A DNA stretch of 64,000 nucleotides from Shimia sp040370365 (GCF_040370365.1 NZ_BAABWQ010000004.1:1-64000); one strand, 5' to 3'. Positions 24,656 to 33,581 are shown, counted from the stretch's first letter. Notes: generated by a model not told the origin, from the letters alone. Translations and numbers: made by a program.

Positions 24656-25999
24656 ATGACACAGACATTGCATATCATTGGCGGCGGCATGGCCGGATCC
24701 GAAGCAGCTTGGCAAGCGGCAAATATGGGCGTTCAGGTGGTGATTCACGAAATGCGCCCCAAGGTAGAAACCTTTGCGCATCGCACCGGGCATCTTGCGG
24801 AAATGGTGTGCTCAAATTCCTTCCGATCAGATGACGACGAACAAAACGCTGTAGGATTGTTGCACTGGGAAATGCGTGCCGCCAACGGCTTGATTATGGC
24901 CACTGCGGACAAACACCGCCTGCCGGCTGGCGGAGCTTTGGCAGTGGACCGAGATCCCTTTGCAGCGTCGGTTACCGAAGCACTCAAGGCGCACCAAAAC
25001 ATCTCTGTGGACTACGGTGAGATCAGCGAGTTGCCAAACGAAGGCCACTGGATCATCGCCACTGGCCCTCTGACCTCAACAGCTTTAGGGGCGGCCATTC
25101 AAGAAGAAACCGGTGCAGATCGCCTAGCATTTTTTGATGCTATCGCACCCATTATTTATGCTGACAGTATCGATATGGACATAGCGTGGCTGCAGTCGCG
25201 CTATGACAAAGGCGACACCGAGGAAGAGCGCAAGGCCTACCTCAATTGCCCGATGACCAAAGACGAGTACGAAGCCTTCATTGATGCGCTCTTGGCGGCG
25301 GATAAAACCGAGTTCCACGAAGGTGAAACAGCTGGGTACTTTGACGGATGTTTGCCGATTGAGGTTATGGCGGAGCGCGGCCGTGAAACCCTGCGCTTTG
25401 GGCCAATGAAACCCGTTGGCCTAACGAACGCCCACAAGCCCGACGACAAACCCTATGCGGTGGTTCAGTTGCGCCGCGACAATGCCTTGGGAACGCTGCT
25501 AAATATTGTCGGGTTCCAGACCAAGATGAAGTACGGCGCTCAGACTGATGTGTTGAAAATGATCCCCGGCCTTGAAAACGCATCTTTCGCGCGCTTAGGC
25601 GGTATCCACCGCAACACATTCATCAACTCACCTACGTTGCTGGACAACCAAATGCGCCTAAAATCGAAACCCAATATCCGCTTTGCTGGGCAGGTCACTG
25701 GGGTTGAAGGATACGTTGAAAGCGCAGCGATGGGATTGCTGGCAGGGCGCTTGGCTGCTGCGGAAATCCTCGGAACGCACTTGACTACCGCCCCTCTCAA
25801 TACAGCCATGGGCGCATTGGTGCATCACATCACTGGCGGCGCTGAAGCTAAGACCTTTCAACCGATGAACGTGAACTTCGGCCTTTTCCAGCCAGTTGAT
25901 GGCCTCAAAGGCGGGCGCCGAGGGCGCAAAGATCGCTACAAAGCCTATACGGACCGCGCAAAAGCGGAATGGCAGTCCTGGCTGGCGCTACAGGCCTGA
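24656..25999 (+). CDS. trmFO: FADH2/folate-dependent tRNA uracil-54 C5-methyltransferase
   Basis: TrmFO makes 5-methyluridine at position 54 of tRNA, using methylenetetrahydrofolate and FAD. The 447-residue protein starts MTQTLHIIGGGMAGSEAAW, with the FAD-binding GGGMAGSE at 9-16, and has the GID-type signatures RTGHLAEMVCSNSFRSD and LGGIHRNTFINSPTLL. An in-frame ATG four codons earlier (24644) is possible; neither start has a clear Shine-Dalgarno. It stands alone, with gluQ following in the same direction. Confidence 0.95.
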   Translation: MTQTLHIIGGGMAGSEAAWQAANMGVQVVIHEMRPKVETFAHRTGHLAEMVCSNSFRSDDDEQNAVGLLHWEMRAANGLIMATADKHRLPAGGALAVDRDPFAASVTEALKAHQNISVDYGEISELPNEGHWIIATGPLTSTALGAAIQEETGADRLAFFDAIAPIIYADSIDMDIAWLQSRYDKGDTEEERKAYLNCPMTKDEYEAFIDALLAADKTEFHEGETAGYFDGCLPIEVMAERGRETLRFGPMKPVGLTNAHKPDDKPYAVVQLRRDNALGTLLNIVGFQTKMKYGAQTDVLKMIPGLENASFARLGGIHRNTFINSPTLLDNQMRLKSKPNIRFAGQVTGVEGYVESAAMGLLAGRLAAAEILGTHLTTAPLNTAMGALVHHITGGAEAKTFQPMNVNFGLFQPVDGLKGGRRGRKDRYKAYTDRAKAEWQSWLALQA

Positions 26000-26093
26000 C
26001 TCGACCTTGCGCACGTCCCTTAGTAACATGCATTCTATGAGCGGCCCAAGTGGCCAGCCCTTGCATTTAAATTCATCGTAAGCCCTTGAAACC

Positions 26094-26936
26094 TTGACCT
26101 TTACCACCAGATTTGCGCCTTCTCCTACCGGCCCGTTGCATCTGGGGCATGCCTATTCGGCCATCATTGCGCACGACATGGCGCGCGCAGCCGGCGGGCG
26201 TTTCTTGCTGAGGATAGACGATCTTGACCAATCTCGCGCCCGCCCAGCATGGGAAGAGCAAATCTACGAAGATCTACACTGGCTCGGTCTAAACTGGGAT
26301 GCGCCAGTGCGTCGTCAATCCGAACACTTCGCTGACTACGCGCAAACATTGCAGAAGCTGCGGCAAATCGGGCTAACGTTCGAATGCAACTGCACGCGTC
26401 GTGATATCGAAGCCGCTGCAAATGCGCCTCAAGAAGGTGTTCCGACGTTTGGGCCTGATGGGCGCATCTATCCAGGCACCTGTCGGGCGCTAAATCATCA
26501 TAGAGATGCGGCAACCTGCACTCGCCTTAACATGGGGAAAGCCATCGAAATCGCGGATCGTTTCACATTCCTAGAGAACGGCTCCCAGAACACAGGCCCT
26601 CAGACGCCGTCAAAATATCATATGCTGGAACAAATCGGCGACGTCGTTTTGGCGCGGCGTAACATGGCAGCCTCATACCATCTGTCTGTGGTGCTTGACG
26701 ATGCCGCCACCAATATCACACATGTTGTGCGCGGCGCCGACCTGTTTGAAGCCACACCCATCCATGTGCTGCTGCAGACGTTGCTTGGTCTACCAACCCC
26801 AATCTATCACCACCACAATCTAATCCGCGATGACAACGGCAAACGCTTGGCAAAAAGGGACGATGCCCGGGCGGTGGCCGCATTGAGGAGTGAGGGCAAA
26901 ACACCTCAAGACATTCGCGCCCTCGTTGGCCTTTAG
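26094..26936 (+). CDS. gluQ: Glutamyl-Q tRNA(Asp) synthetase
   Basis: GluQRS attaches glutamate to queuosine at position 34 of tRNA(Asp). The 280-residue length fits a truncated glutamyl-tRNA synthetase without anticodon domain. Seen are FAPSPTGPLHLGH (7-19, HIGH-type), a zinc site made by C98, C100, Y126 and C130, and the KMSKS-like GKRLAKR near 250. The only start that retains the family N-terminus is a TTG at 26094; an in-frame stop lies 15 bp upstream. No good Shine-Dalgarno is visible. The 3' end overlaps hisI by 4 bp tail to tail. Confidence 0.93.
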   Translation: MTFTTRFAPSPTGPLHLGHAYSAIIAHDMARAAGGRFLLRIDDLDQSRARPAWEEQIYEDLHWLGLNWDAPVRRQSEHFADYAQTLQKLRQIGLTFECNCTRRDIEAAANAPQEGVPTFGPDGRIYPGTCRALNHHRDAATCTRLNMGKAIEIADRFTFLENGSQNTGPQTPSKYHMLEQIGDVVLARRNMAASYHLSVVLDDAATNITHVVRGADLFEATPIHVLLQTLLGLPTPIYHHHNLIRDDNGKRLAKRDDARAVAALRSEGKTPQDIRALVGL

Positions 26937-27295
26937 TCTTCCATTGGTTTCATCAATTCAACATTTTCACCATCCCGTACAGCCGTGTAAAAGCACGTGC
27001 GACGGTTGGTGTGACACGCTGCACCGGTCTGATTGACCAACACCAAGATGCAATCTTGATCACAGTCATACCGGAAATCGACCAGTTCTTGGACATGGCC
27101 GGAGGTTTCGCCTTTGATCCAAAATGACATTCGCGACCGGCTCCAATAGGTAACCCGTTTGGTCTCCAAGGTTTTTGAGACGGCCTCAGCATTCATCCAA
27201 GCCATCATCAAAACATCGCCCGTTTCGTTGTCCTGAGCAATCGCTGGTATCAAACCAGCCTCATTGTAGCGCAACGAACTTGCATCAAATTCCAT
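26933..27295 (-). CDS. hisI: Phosphoribosyl-AMP cyclohydrolase
   Basis: HisI opens the purine ring of PR-AMP in histidine synthesis. The 120-residue monofunctional protein has the magnesium site DCDQD (77-81) and the zinc cysteines C78, C94 and C101, plus YWSRSRMSFWIKG (50-62). HisE is not fused, as is usual in alphaproteobacteria. The start at 27295 has GAGGACGAAGG directly upstream; the longer frame is rejected. Other his genes are not in the window. Confidence 0.96.
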   Translation of the reverse strand: MEFDASSLRYNEAGLIPAIAQDNETGDVLMMAWMNAEAVSKTLETKRVTYWSRSRMSFWIKGETSGHVQELVDFRYDCDQDCILVLVNQTGAACHTNRRTCFYTAVRDGENVELMKPMED

Positions 27296-27362
27296 ACCTT
27301 CGTCCTCTTTGCATCTCGCTTTTTCATCTCTATCTAGGAAACAGACAGCAAAGGAAACCAAG

Positions 27363-27815
27363 ATGTCCGGCGAAACCGACCTGATCAAGCTCTACTCTGG
27401 CCAGATCCTGCAATTGGCAGCCGCGATCCCACACACGGAGCGTCTGGACACACCAGATGCAACAGTCAAAAAGCGCTCCCCACTTTGCGGAAGCACCGTG
27501 ACCGTCGATGTTGTGGTGCGTGACGGCGCGATCTCGGGGTTTGGACAAGACGTCAAGGCCTGCGCTTTGGGTCAGGCTGCGGCCTCTATGGTTGGGGCCA
27601 ATGTGTTAGGTCGTACTCAAGACGAAATCGTTGCAGCGCGCGACGCGCTCAAAGCGATGTTGAAAGCAGATGGACCGACGCCGAGTGCGCCCTTTGACGG
27701 ATTGGAAGTGCTGCGCCCCGCGTGTGACTACAAAAATCGACATGCGTCTATCCTGTTGTCGCTTGAGGCCTTGGCCGAGGCATTTGACCAAATCAAACAG
27801 TCCGACTGCGCCTAA
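27363..27815 (+). CDS. NifU/IscU-like iron-sulfur cluster scaffold protein
   Basis: The 150-residue protein matches the NifU N-terminal (SUF scaffold) fold, with three conserved cysteines at C42 (PLCGSTV), C67 (KACALGQAAAS) and C121 (PACDYKNRH). The scaffold family uses these to hold a nascent Fe-S cluster. The N-terminal PHTERLD replaces the usual H-N-P pattern, as in many alphaproteobacterial forms. The start at 27363 has AAGGA about nine bases upstream. It is divergent from hisI; no other suf or isc gene is near. Confidence 0.88.
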   Translation: MSGETDLIKLYSGQILQLAAAIPHTERLDTPDATVKKRSPLCGSTVTVDVVVRDGAISGFGQDVKACALGQAAASMVGANVLGRTQDEIVAARDALKAMLKADGPTPSAPFDGLEVLRPACDYKNRHASILLSLEALAEAFDQIKQSDCA

Positions 27816-27905
27816 GTCACCTCAGCTTAACCAAATGGCATGTGCGCAGAACGGATAAGATCTTTGCGCATCAAGGCGTGGTTTGGCACCTATATATCTC
27901 TGAAT

Positions 27906-27943
27906 AAAAAAAGACCGCCGCGCTTCGCAAAGGAAGGCGGCGG
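27906..27943 (-). terminator. Minus-strand terminator of the SOS-box peptide transcript
   Basis: A 7-bp GC stem (27915-27921 with 27937-27943) is followed, on the minus strand, by a TC-then-seven-T run (27906-27912). The only candidate gene upstream on that strand is the 40-codon peptide gene at 28139-28261. Confidence 0.65.
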
Positions 27944-28138
27944 CAAAAGCCAGTGGTTTCACGAGGGACCCGGATTGTTCAGCTAAGGGGGAGGCAGACC
28001 CCCAAGAGGACTATAAACAGGCAGTGTCAGTCAGGACGCATCAAATGGGGACAGATGCGCGAACAAACCGGCGTGAAAACGCGGGCAGAAACTTATGTCC
28101 AATTCATCACAAATATGCTCTCAAATCACATCAGGCGC
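27944..28138 (-). other. Long untranslated tail of the peptide transcript, possibly structured
   Basis: No coding region is supported in this stretch. It holds a short strong hairpin, GGGGG/CCCCC with a seven-base loop (about 27986-28002). It probably forms the 3' part of the minus-strand transcript that starts upstream of the 40-codon gene and ends at 27906. An independent small RNA is possible; I see no clear promoter for one. Confidence 0.35.
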
Positions 28139-28261
28139 TCAAACAAACCCGGGCACATGCAGGGCCATAACCAGCATCACCACCAAAGCAATCCCACCAA
28201 AGGCATCCTGCAACAGTGTGTCGCCTGAATTGCGCACGACCAATTTGATTTGCTGCACCAT
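28139..28261 (-). CDS. 40-residue membrane peptide behind an SOS box
   Basis: This short gene encodes 40 residues: MVQQIKLVVRNSGDTLLQDA, then FGGIALVVMLVMALHVPGFV. The first half is amphipathic and the second is one hydrophobic helix. AGGAG lies seven bases before the ATG and there is a terminator 195 bp downstream, so it looks like a complete transcription unit. A GAAC-N7-GAAC box lies 63 bp upstream and faces no other gene start. I do not recognise the family. Size, single helix and predicted LexA control recall TisB-type inner-membrane peptides, but the sequences are not alike and no toxicity is shown. Confidence 0.75.
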   Translation of the reverse strand: MVQQIKLVVRNSGDTLLQDAFGGIALVVMLVMALHVPGFV

Positions 28262-28323
28262 GGTATGTCTCCTGCTCTCAGTTGTGTTGCTACTTTGTTC
28301 TCACACCACGCGAGTCGAGTAAA

Positions 28324-28338
28324 GAACTTTTTGAGAAC
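28324..28338 (-). promoter_or_regulatory. Alphaproteobacterial SOS (LexA) box
   Basis: GAAC-TTTTTGA-GAAC on the plus strand equals GTTC-N7-GTTC on the minus strand, the LexA operator described in Rhodobacter and Rhizobium. A third GAAC (28345-28348) follows with a six-base gap. It lies between the recG stop and the 40-codon gene, and only the latter is downstream of it. Confidence 0.65.
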
Positions 28339-28366
28339 ATTTGAGAACATTTCGTGACTTTTCTTT

Positions 28367-30457
28367 CTAACCGACTGAAATCAAACGGATCGCCTGATCC
28401 TGTTCCATCAGCCACAGTAGAACACGCGCCGCTTTGCCACGCGCGCTTTGCAAAGTGGGATCGTCATGCAGCAACTTACGCGCATCACTTTGCGCCACCG
28501 CCATAAGAGACGCCTGAGTTTCCACATCGGCCACTCTGAACCTTGGGAGACCCGACTGCGCGGTACCAATCAGATCACCTGCCCCGCGCATCTGCAAATC
28601 GGTTTCCGCGATCACAAAGCCGTCTTCGCTCTCACGCAGCACTTTTAGCCGTTTCTCACCACTTTCGTTTAGTGGCGCCTGATACATCAACAGACATGTC
28701 GACGCTTCGGTGCCGCGCCCTACCCGACCTCGAAGTTGGTGCAGCTGCGCCAAACCGAACACTTCGGCGCGCTCAATCACCATAATCGTGGCGTTTGGTA
28801 CATTCACTCCAACTTCGATCACTGTGGTTGCCACCAACACCTGCGTTTGCCCCGCTTGAAACGCTGCCATTGCTGCATCTTTTTCGTCCGGCGGCATCTG
28901 CCCATGCACCAGCCCCACAACACCTTCACCCAACTCCGCACGCAGCGCTTTGAACCGAGCATCGGCGGCTGTGTAATCGACACGCTCGCTTTCTTCGACC
29001 AACGGACAAACCCAATAGGCCTGCTTGCCTTCTGCCACCGCTTTTCGCAAATGGCCAACGACTTCGGCCATGCGCGCAGTTGACACAAGCGCCGTGGTGA
29101 TCGGTTGTCGTCCGGGGGGCTTTTCGTCCAGTATGGACACATCCATGTCGCCATACTGCGCCAATGCTAGGCTGCGCGGAATCGGTGTGGCTGTCATCAC
29201 CAAAACGTCTGCGCCCTCGCCTTTCTTACCTAGTTCCAGACGCTGCCGGACACCAAAGCGATGTTGCTCATCAATTATGGCCAATCGCAAATCTGCAAAG
29301 TTTACATCGTCTTGAAACACTGCATGGGTGCCGACAAGGATGTGAATCTCGCCGCGCGCCAAAGCTTCGAGTTTCGCGCGTCTGACTTTGCCTTTGTCAC
29401 GCCCTGAAAGTATCTCCAAAACCACACCGGCACTCTCAGCAAGTGGCTGCAATCCTTCGAGATGCTGACGCGCCAGAATCTCAGTGGGTGCCATCATCAC
29501 ACCTTGTCCGCCGGCCTCGACAGCGCCCAACAAAGCCATAATGGCCACCAGCGTCTTACCTGATCCCACATCCCCTTGTAGAAGCCGGTTCATACGGGTC
29601 GGCAACACCATGTCCCCTGCTATTGCCGCGATCGCCTTCTCCTGAGCATTTGTGGGCGCAAAGGGCAGCGCATCGCGCACCTTTGCTTGCAAGACCCCCG
29701 TGTGTTCAGAAACGATGCCTTTGGCTCTCTGCAACTGACTGCGTGCCAAAGCCAATGTGATCTGATGTGCAAGAAACTCATCATATGCCAGCCGTTCGCG
29801 CGCGGGGCTATTGGGCGACACCTCCGGGACGCTTTGAGGAAAATGCACCATCTCCATAGCTTCACGCCAAGCTGGCCATTTCGCCTGCTGCATCTGAGAG
29901 CGATCGATCCATTCCGCCAGATCTGGCGTGCGCTCCAAAACAGACCGCACAGCCTTGACCATGGTTTTCTGCGTGACGCCATGGGTCAGCGGATAAACAG
30001 GTTCAACTTCAGGAATTTCATCGGCCTCATCCGGGGCAACGACATATTCTGGGTGCACCATCTGCGCGACGCCATCAAAGAGTTCAGCCTTGCCCGACAC
30101 CACACGCCGAGATCCTTCAGGCAATATCTTCTTGAGATAGTCGCCGCGTGCATGAAAAAACACGACCTGAAAACTGGTGCTCGTATCTTGCACCGATATC
30201 CGATACGCGCCGCCACGATTTCGCGGCGGCCGATGTGTGCCAACGAGCACTTGCACTGTAACAACGCCGGGCAACTCAGCCTCGGACACAGAGAGCCTCA
30301 CAGCGCGATCAATGCAAGAATAAGGCAGCAAAAACAGTAAGTCACGCGGCTTTCTTACATCAATTTGCTCAAGATTTTGTGCCGTCTTAGGCCCGACACC
30401 TTCAAGTTTTTTGATGTCCGCAAACAGCGGAAATAGTATCTCTGGCCGTCCACTCAT
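28367..30457 (-). CDS. recG: ATP-dependent DNA helicase RecG
   Basis: RecG remodels stalled replication forks and branched DNA. The 696-residue length is usual. The N-terminal wedge (OB) domain contains the typical GVGPKTAQNLEQIDV segment. Helicase motifs are visible: LLQGDVGSGKT (Walker A), the DEQH box IIDEQHRFGVRQR, MTATPIPRSLA, and QLHQLRGRVGRG near the end. The ATG overlaps the ligA stop by 4 bp, giving a ligA-recG two-gene unit. Confidence 0.97.
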   Translation of the reverse strand: MSGRPEILFPLFADIKKLEGVGPKTAQNLEQIDVRKPRDLLFLLPYSCIDRAVRLSVSEAELPGVVTVQVLVGTHRPPRNRGGAYRISVQDTSTSFQVVFFHARGDYLKKILPEGSRRVVSGKAELFDGVAQMVHPEYVVAPDEADEIPEVEPVYPLTHGVTQKTMVKAVRSVLERTPDLAEWIDRSQMQQAKWPAWREAMEMVHFPQSVPEVSPNSPARERLAYDEFLAHQITLALARSQLQRAKGIVSEHTGVLQAKVRDALPFAPTNAQEKAIAAIAGDMVLPTRMNRLLQGDVGSGKTLVAIMALLGAVEAGGQGVMMAPTEILARQHLEGLQPLAESAGVVLEILSGRDKGKVRRAKLEALARGEIHILVGTHAVFQDDVNFADLRLAIIDEQHRFGVRQRLELGKKGEGADVLVMTATPIPRSLALAQYGDMDVSILDEKPPGRQPITTALVSTARMAEVVGHLRKAVAEGKQAYWVCPLVEESERVDYTAADARFKALRAELGEGVVGLVHGQMPPDEKDAAMAAFQAGQTQVLVATTVIEVGVNVPNATIMVIERAEVFGLAQLHQLRGRVGRGTEASTCLLMYQAPLNESGEKRLKVLRESEDGFVIAETDLQMRGAGDLIGTAQSGLPRFRVADVETQASLMAVAQSDARKLLHDDPTLQSARGKAARVLLWLMEQDQAIRLISVG

Positions 30458-32733
30458 AGTCCGTCAATCAACGCCAACCAACCATCTTCATCGACGGTTT
30501 CAATGCCCATCTCCGCCGCCTTGGTTGCCTTGCTTCCTGCACCCGGGCCAGCAATCAAAAGGTCGGTTTTCTTAGACACAGAACCGGCAACCTTTGCCCC
30601 TAATGACTCCGCCCGGGCCTTTGCCTCAGCTCTGGTCATTTTCTCCAATGACCCAGTGAACACCACTGTTTTACCGGCCACGGGACTTTCTTGGCGAGGC
30701 GGCGCGGGCCTTTCGATGTCTAGCTCTTGAACCAACCGGTCAATGGCGGCACGCTCTTCGGGATTGGCAAAAGCGTCAGTCAATGACAGGCCGACCGCAG
30801 CCCCTATTCCGTCAATTCCGATCAGTTCCGCCCAAACGCTTTTCGCAGCGATACCAACGTCACATTTCGCCATTGCCGCGTCCCGGCTTTCCTTCACGCG
30901 CGCGCGCCGTCCTTCTTTCTGCGCAAGGAGACGTTCACGCTCCTCAGCCAAATCTGCAGCCCGCCATGCCAATGCAGCGGGCCGCGCCGTTTCCGCAGCT
31001 GTTGCCAGCGCTTCCCAACTCATGAAATGTAACGCCAAGTCTTTAGCAGCGCTTTCTCCTATGTGTCGTATACCCAAACTGAACAACGCCCGCGCAAACC
31101 CAATCTTGCGTTTTTCGTCAATCGCAGCAAAGAGGTTGGACGCACTTTGATCGCCCCAGCCCTTTCGGTTCTTTAGCTTATTGAGGTTTTGCCTATCACG
31201 TGTCTGCAACGTGAAAATATCCGCAGGTTCCCGGATCGCCAAATCAGGATCGTCATAGAACATTTCGATTTGTTTGGCGCCCAACCCCTCAATATCGAAA
31301 GCTTTTCGAGCCACAAAGTGCTTTAGTTTTTCTGTCGCCTGCGCGGCACATATCATCCCACCTGTACAGTATCGAACAGCATCACCTTCTTCGCGCACAG
31401 CAGGTGATCCACAGATTGGGCAAGTCTCTGAAAACACATAGCGCTGCGCCGCATCGGACCGTTTGGACAGATCAACATCCGCAACCTTTGGTATCACGTC
31501 CCCGGCACGGTAAACTTGTACCCAGTCCCCTTCACGAATGTCTTTACCTTCCCGAATAACGCCCCCTTTGCTGTCACGCCCGGCAATGTAATCCTCGTTG
31601 TGCAAAGTGGCGTTGGACACAACCACGCCCCCCACAGTAACCGGAGCAAGTCGCGCCACGGGGCTCAAAGCACCCGTTCGTCCGACCTGAATGTCAATCG
31701 CCTCAAGCTTGGTCCAGGCAAGCTCTGCTGGGAATTTATGGGCAATAGCCCAGCGTGGAGTGGTGGATCTGAACCCAAGACGTCCCTGCAGAGCCAGATC
31801 GTTAACCTTATAGACCACCCCATCAATGTCATACCCGAGCGTCGCGCGTTGTGCTTCGATCCTCCGATAGTGGGTGATCATGGCCTCTGGGGTATCGCAT
31901 ATCTGGGTCAAGTCGTTGATTGTAAAACCAAAGCCGCCAAGCCGAGAGATTGCCTCCATCTGCGTGCTGCCCAAAGGTTCAGACAATTCTCCCCATGCGT
32001 AGGCAAAGAACTGCAGAGGGCGTTCTTTGGTGACCCGCACATCAAGTTGTCGCAGACTCCCCGCAGCAGCGTTGCGGGGATTTGCGAAAACCGTTTTCAC
32101 TTTTTTGCCGGCGGCCTCTAGCGCCTTGTTCTCTTCCAAAATGCGCGCATTAAGCACCTCAAAGTCAGCATGGCTCATATAAACTTCGCCGCGGACTTCC
32201 AGCACCGCAGGAGCCATCGGAATTCTCTGTGGTATGTCTGAAATCGTCCGGGCGTTTGCGGTGACGTCTTCCCCCGTCTCGCCATCCCCGCGCGTCGCAG
32301 CGGAGACCATCTCGCCCTTTTCGTAACGAATAGAAAGACTAAGCCCATCTATTTTTGGTTCGGCTGTATAAGATACCGCTCCCCTTGGCTGCCCCAAATA
32401 CTTACAAATTCGGTCGTCAAAGGCCAAAACATCATCGTCTTCAAAGGCATTGCCAAGGCTAAGCATTGCAACGCGATGGGTGATTTTACCAAATCCGTCC
32501 GCAGGGGCAGACCCAACCATCTCGCTTGGACTATCGTCCCGCTTTTGTTTTGGAAAACGTGCCTCGATCTCTGCATTCCGTCGCTTAAGACGGTCAAACT
32601 CTGCATCCGAAAGCGTCGGCGTATCGGCCCCGTGGTAGTCACGGTTTGCCTGACCTAGCAACGCGGAAAGGCGCGCAAGTTCCTCGCGCGCCTGATCCAA
32701 ATTCATGTCGATGACTGCGATCTCTTTCGCCAC
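30454..32733 (-). CDS. ligA: NAD-dependent DNA ligase
   Basis: LigA seals nicks using NAD. The adenylation lysine is K127 in EPKIDG, followed by the nucleotidyltransferase motifs, a four-cysteine zinc finger (CPICGSPAVR... YCTGG), HhH repeats, and a C-terminal BRCT domain. At 759 residues it is longer than E. coli LigA (671); part of the excess is a charged insert (LAEERERLLAQKEGRRARVK) among the HhH repeats. The GTG at 32733 is chosen because AGGGAG lies six bases upstream; an ATG nine codons later is an alternative. It is followed by recG with a 4-bp overlap. Confidence 0.95.
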   Translation of the reverse strand: MAKEIAVIDMNLDQAREELARLSALLGQANRDYHGADTPTLSDAEFDRLKRRNAEIEARFPKQKRDDSPSEMVGSAPADGFGKITHRVAMLSLGNAFEDDDVLAFDDRICKYLGQPRGAVSYTAEPKIDGLSLSIRYEKGEMVSAATRGDGETGEDVTANARTISDIPQRIPMAPAVLEVRGEVYMSHADFEVLNARILEENKALEAAGKKVKTVFANPRNAAAGSLRQLDVRVTKERPLQFFAYAWGELSEPLGSTQMEAISRLGGFGFTINDLTQICDTPEAMITHYRRIEAQRATLGYDIDGVVYKVNDLALQGRLGFRSTTPRWAIAHKFPAELAWTKLEAIDIQVGRTGALSPVARLAPVTVGGVVVSNATLHNEDYIAGRDSKGGVIREGKDIREGDWVQVYRAGDVIPKVADVDLSKRSDAAQRYVFSETCPICGSPAVREEGDAVRYCTGGMICAAQATEKLKHFVARKAFDIEGLGAKQIEMFYDDPDLAIREPADIFTLQTRDRQNLNKLKNRKGWGDQSASNLFAAIDEKRKIGFARALFSLGIRHIGESAAKDLALHFMSWEALATAAETARPAALAWRAADLAEERERLLAQKEGRRARVKESRDAAMAKCDVGIAAKSVWAELIGIDGIGAAVGLSLTDAFANPEERAAIDRLVQELDIERPAPPRQESPVAGKTVVFTGSLEKMTRAEAKARAESLGAKVAGSVSKKTDLLIAGPGAGSKATKAAEMGIETVDEDGWLALIDGL

Positions 32734-32807
32734 TGCCGTCTCCCTATCTCACCCTCCCAAGTGATAGGGGTGACAAGGCGCAACGTCCAGAGCTTCGCCG
32801 CGCCAAT

Positions 32808-33524
32808 TCAGGCGCGCATTGCCACCGCGTCGTCTGTCGCCGCCGTTGGCTCTGGGTCACGCAGGACATAGCCACGCCCCCAAACAGTTTCGATGTAGTT
32901 GTCGCCACTTGTCGCTTCGCTTAACTTTTTGCGCAGCTTACAAATGAAGACGTCAATGATCTTCAGTTCCGGTTCATCCATGCCGCCATAAAGATGATTC
33001 AGAAACATTTCTTTGGTCAGAGTGGTGCCTTTACGCAGGCTAAGAAGCTCCAGCATCTGGTATTCTTTGCCAGTCAAATGCACAGGCTTGCCTTCAACCT
33101 CAACGGTTTTGGCGTCCAAGTTGACCGAAATCTGACCCGTTTTGATAACCGACTGAGAATGACCTTTGGAACGGCGGATGATCGCATGGATCCGTGCCAC
33201 CAATTCTTCCCGGTGAAACGGCTTTGTCAGGTAATCGTCCGCACCGTAGCCAAAGCCTTTCAGCTTGCTTTCGGTGTCATCCGCACCCGATAGAATCAGA
33301 ATAGGCGTTTCGATACGAGAAGTACGCAGCTGGCGCAGCACTTCATGGCCGGTCATGTCGGGCAGACCAAGATCCAACAAGATCAAATCGTAATCATAAA
33401 GCTTCGCCAAATCGATGCCTTCTTCGCCAAGATCGGTGGCATAGACATTCAAATTGGCGTGGGTCAGCATCATCTCGATGCTTTTTGATGTTGTCGGATC
33501 GTCTTCGACCAGCAGCACTCTCAT
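32808..33524 (-). CDS. ctrA: Cell-cycle response regulator CtrA
   Basis: CtrA is an OmpR-type response regulator. In Rhodobacterales it controls motility, gene-transfer-agent genes and other non-essential traits. The 238-residue protein has the acidic pocket E7-D8-D9, the phosphoacceptor D51, the switch lysine in LTKPF, and the winged-helix output domain with the near-invariant GMDEPELKIIDVFICKLRKKL. The C-terminus (AVAMRA) ends in a hydrophobic-Ala tail as in ClpXP-degraded CtrA. sciP lies just upstream on the same strand. A TTAA-rich inverted repeat is in front of it. Confidence 0.97.
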   Translation of the reverse strand: MRVLLVEDDPTTSKSIEMMLTHANLNVYATDLGEEGIDLAKLYDYDLILLDLGLPDMTGHEVLRQLRTSRIETPILILSGADDTESKLKGFGYGADDYLTKPFHREELVARIHAIIRRSKGHSQSVIKTGQISVNLDAKTVEVEGKPVHLTGKEYQMLELLSLRKGTTLTKEMFLNHLYGGMDEPELKIIDVFICKLRKKLSEATSGDNYIETVWGRGYVLRDPEPTAATDDAVAMRA

Positions 33525-33557
33525 AACGGCTTCCTTAAATCTGGGAGGTTTCAGCTG

Positions 33558-33581
33558 TTAACCTTAACGATTAAAGGTTAA
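33558..33581 (-). promoter_or_regulatory. TTAA-rich inverted repeat in the ctrA promoter region
   Basis: TTAACCTTAA (33558-33567) and TTAAAGGTTAA (33571-33581) form an inverted repeat with one unpaired base. GTTAAC occurs at 33557-33562 and 33577-33582, 20 bp apart, and again at about 33605. None of these has the exact TTAA-N7-TTAA spacing, so a CtrA site cannot be claimed, but half-sites are dense here. Confidence 0.5.

Noticed and set aside
27953..28228. 91-codon plus-strand open frame
   Set aside because: It is antisense to the 40-codon peptide gene and its tail, and starts with no ribosome site; the minus-strand unit has start, terminator and promoter-like box.
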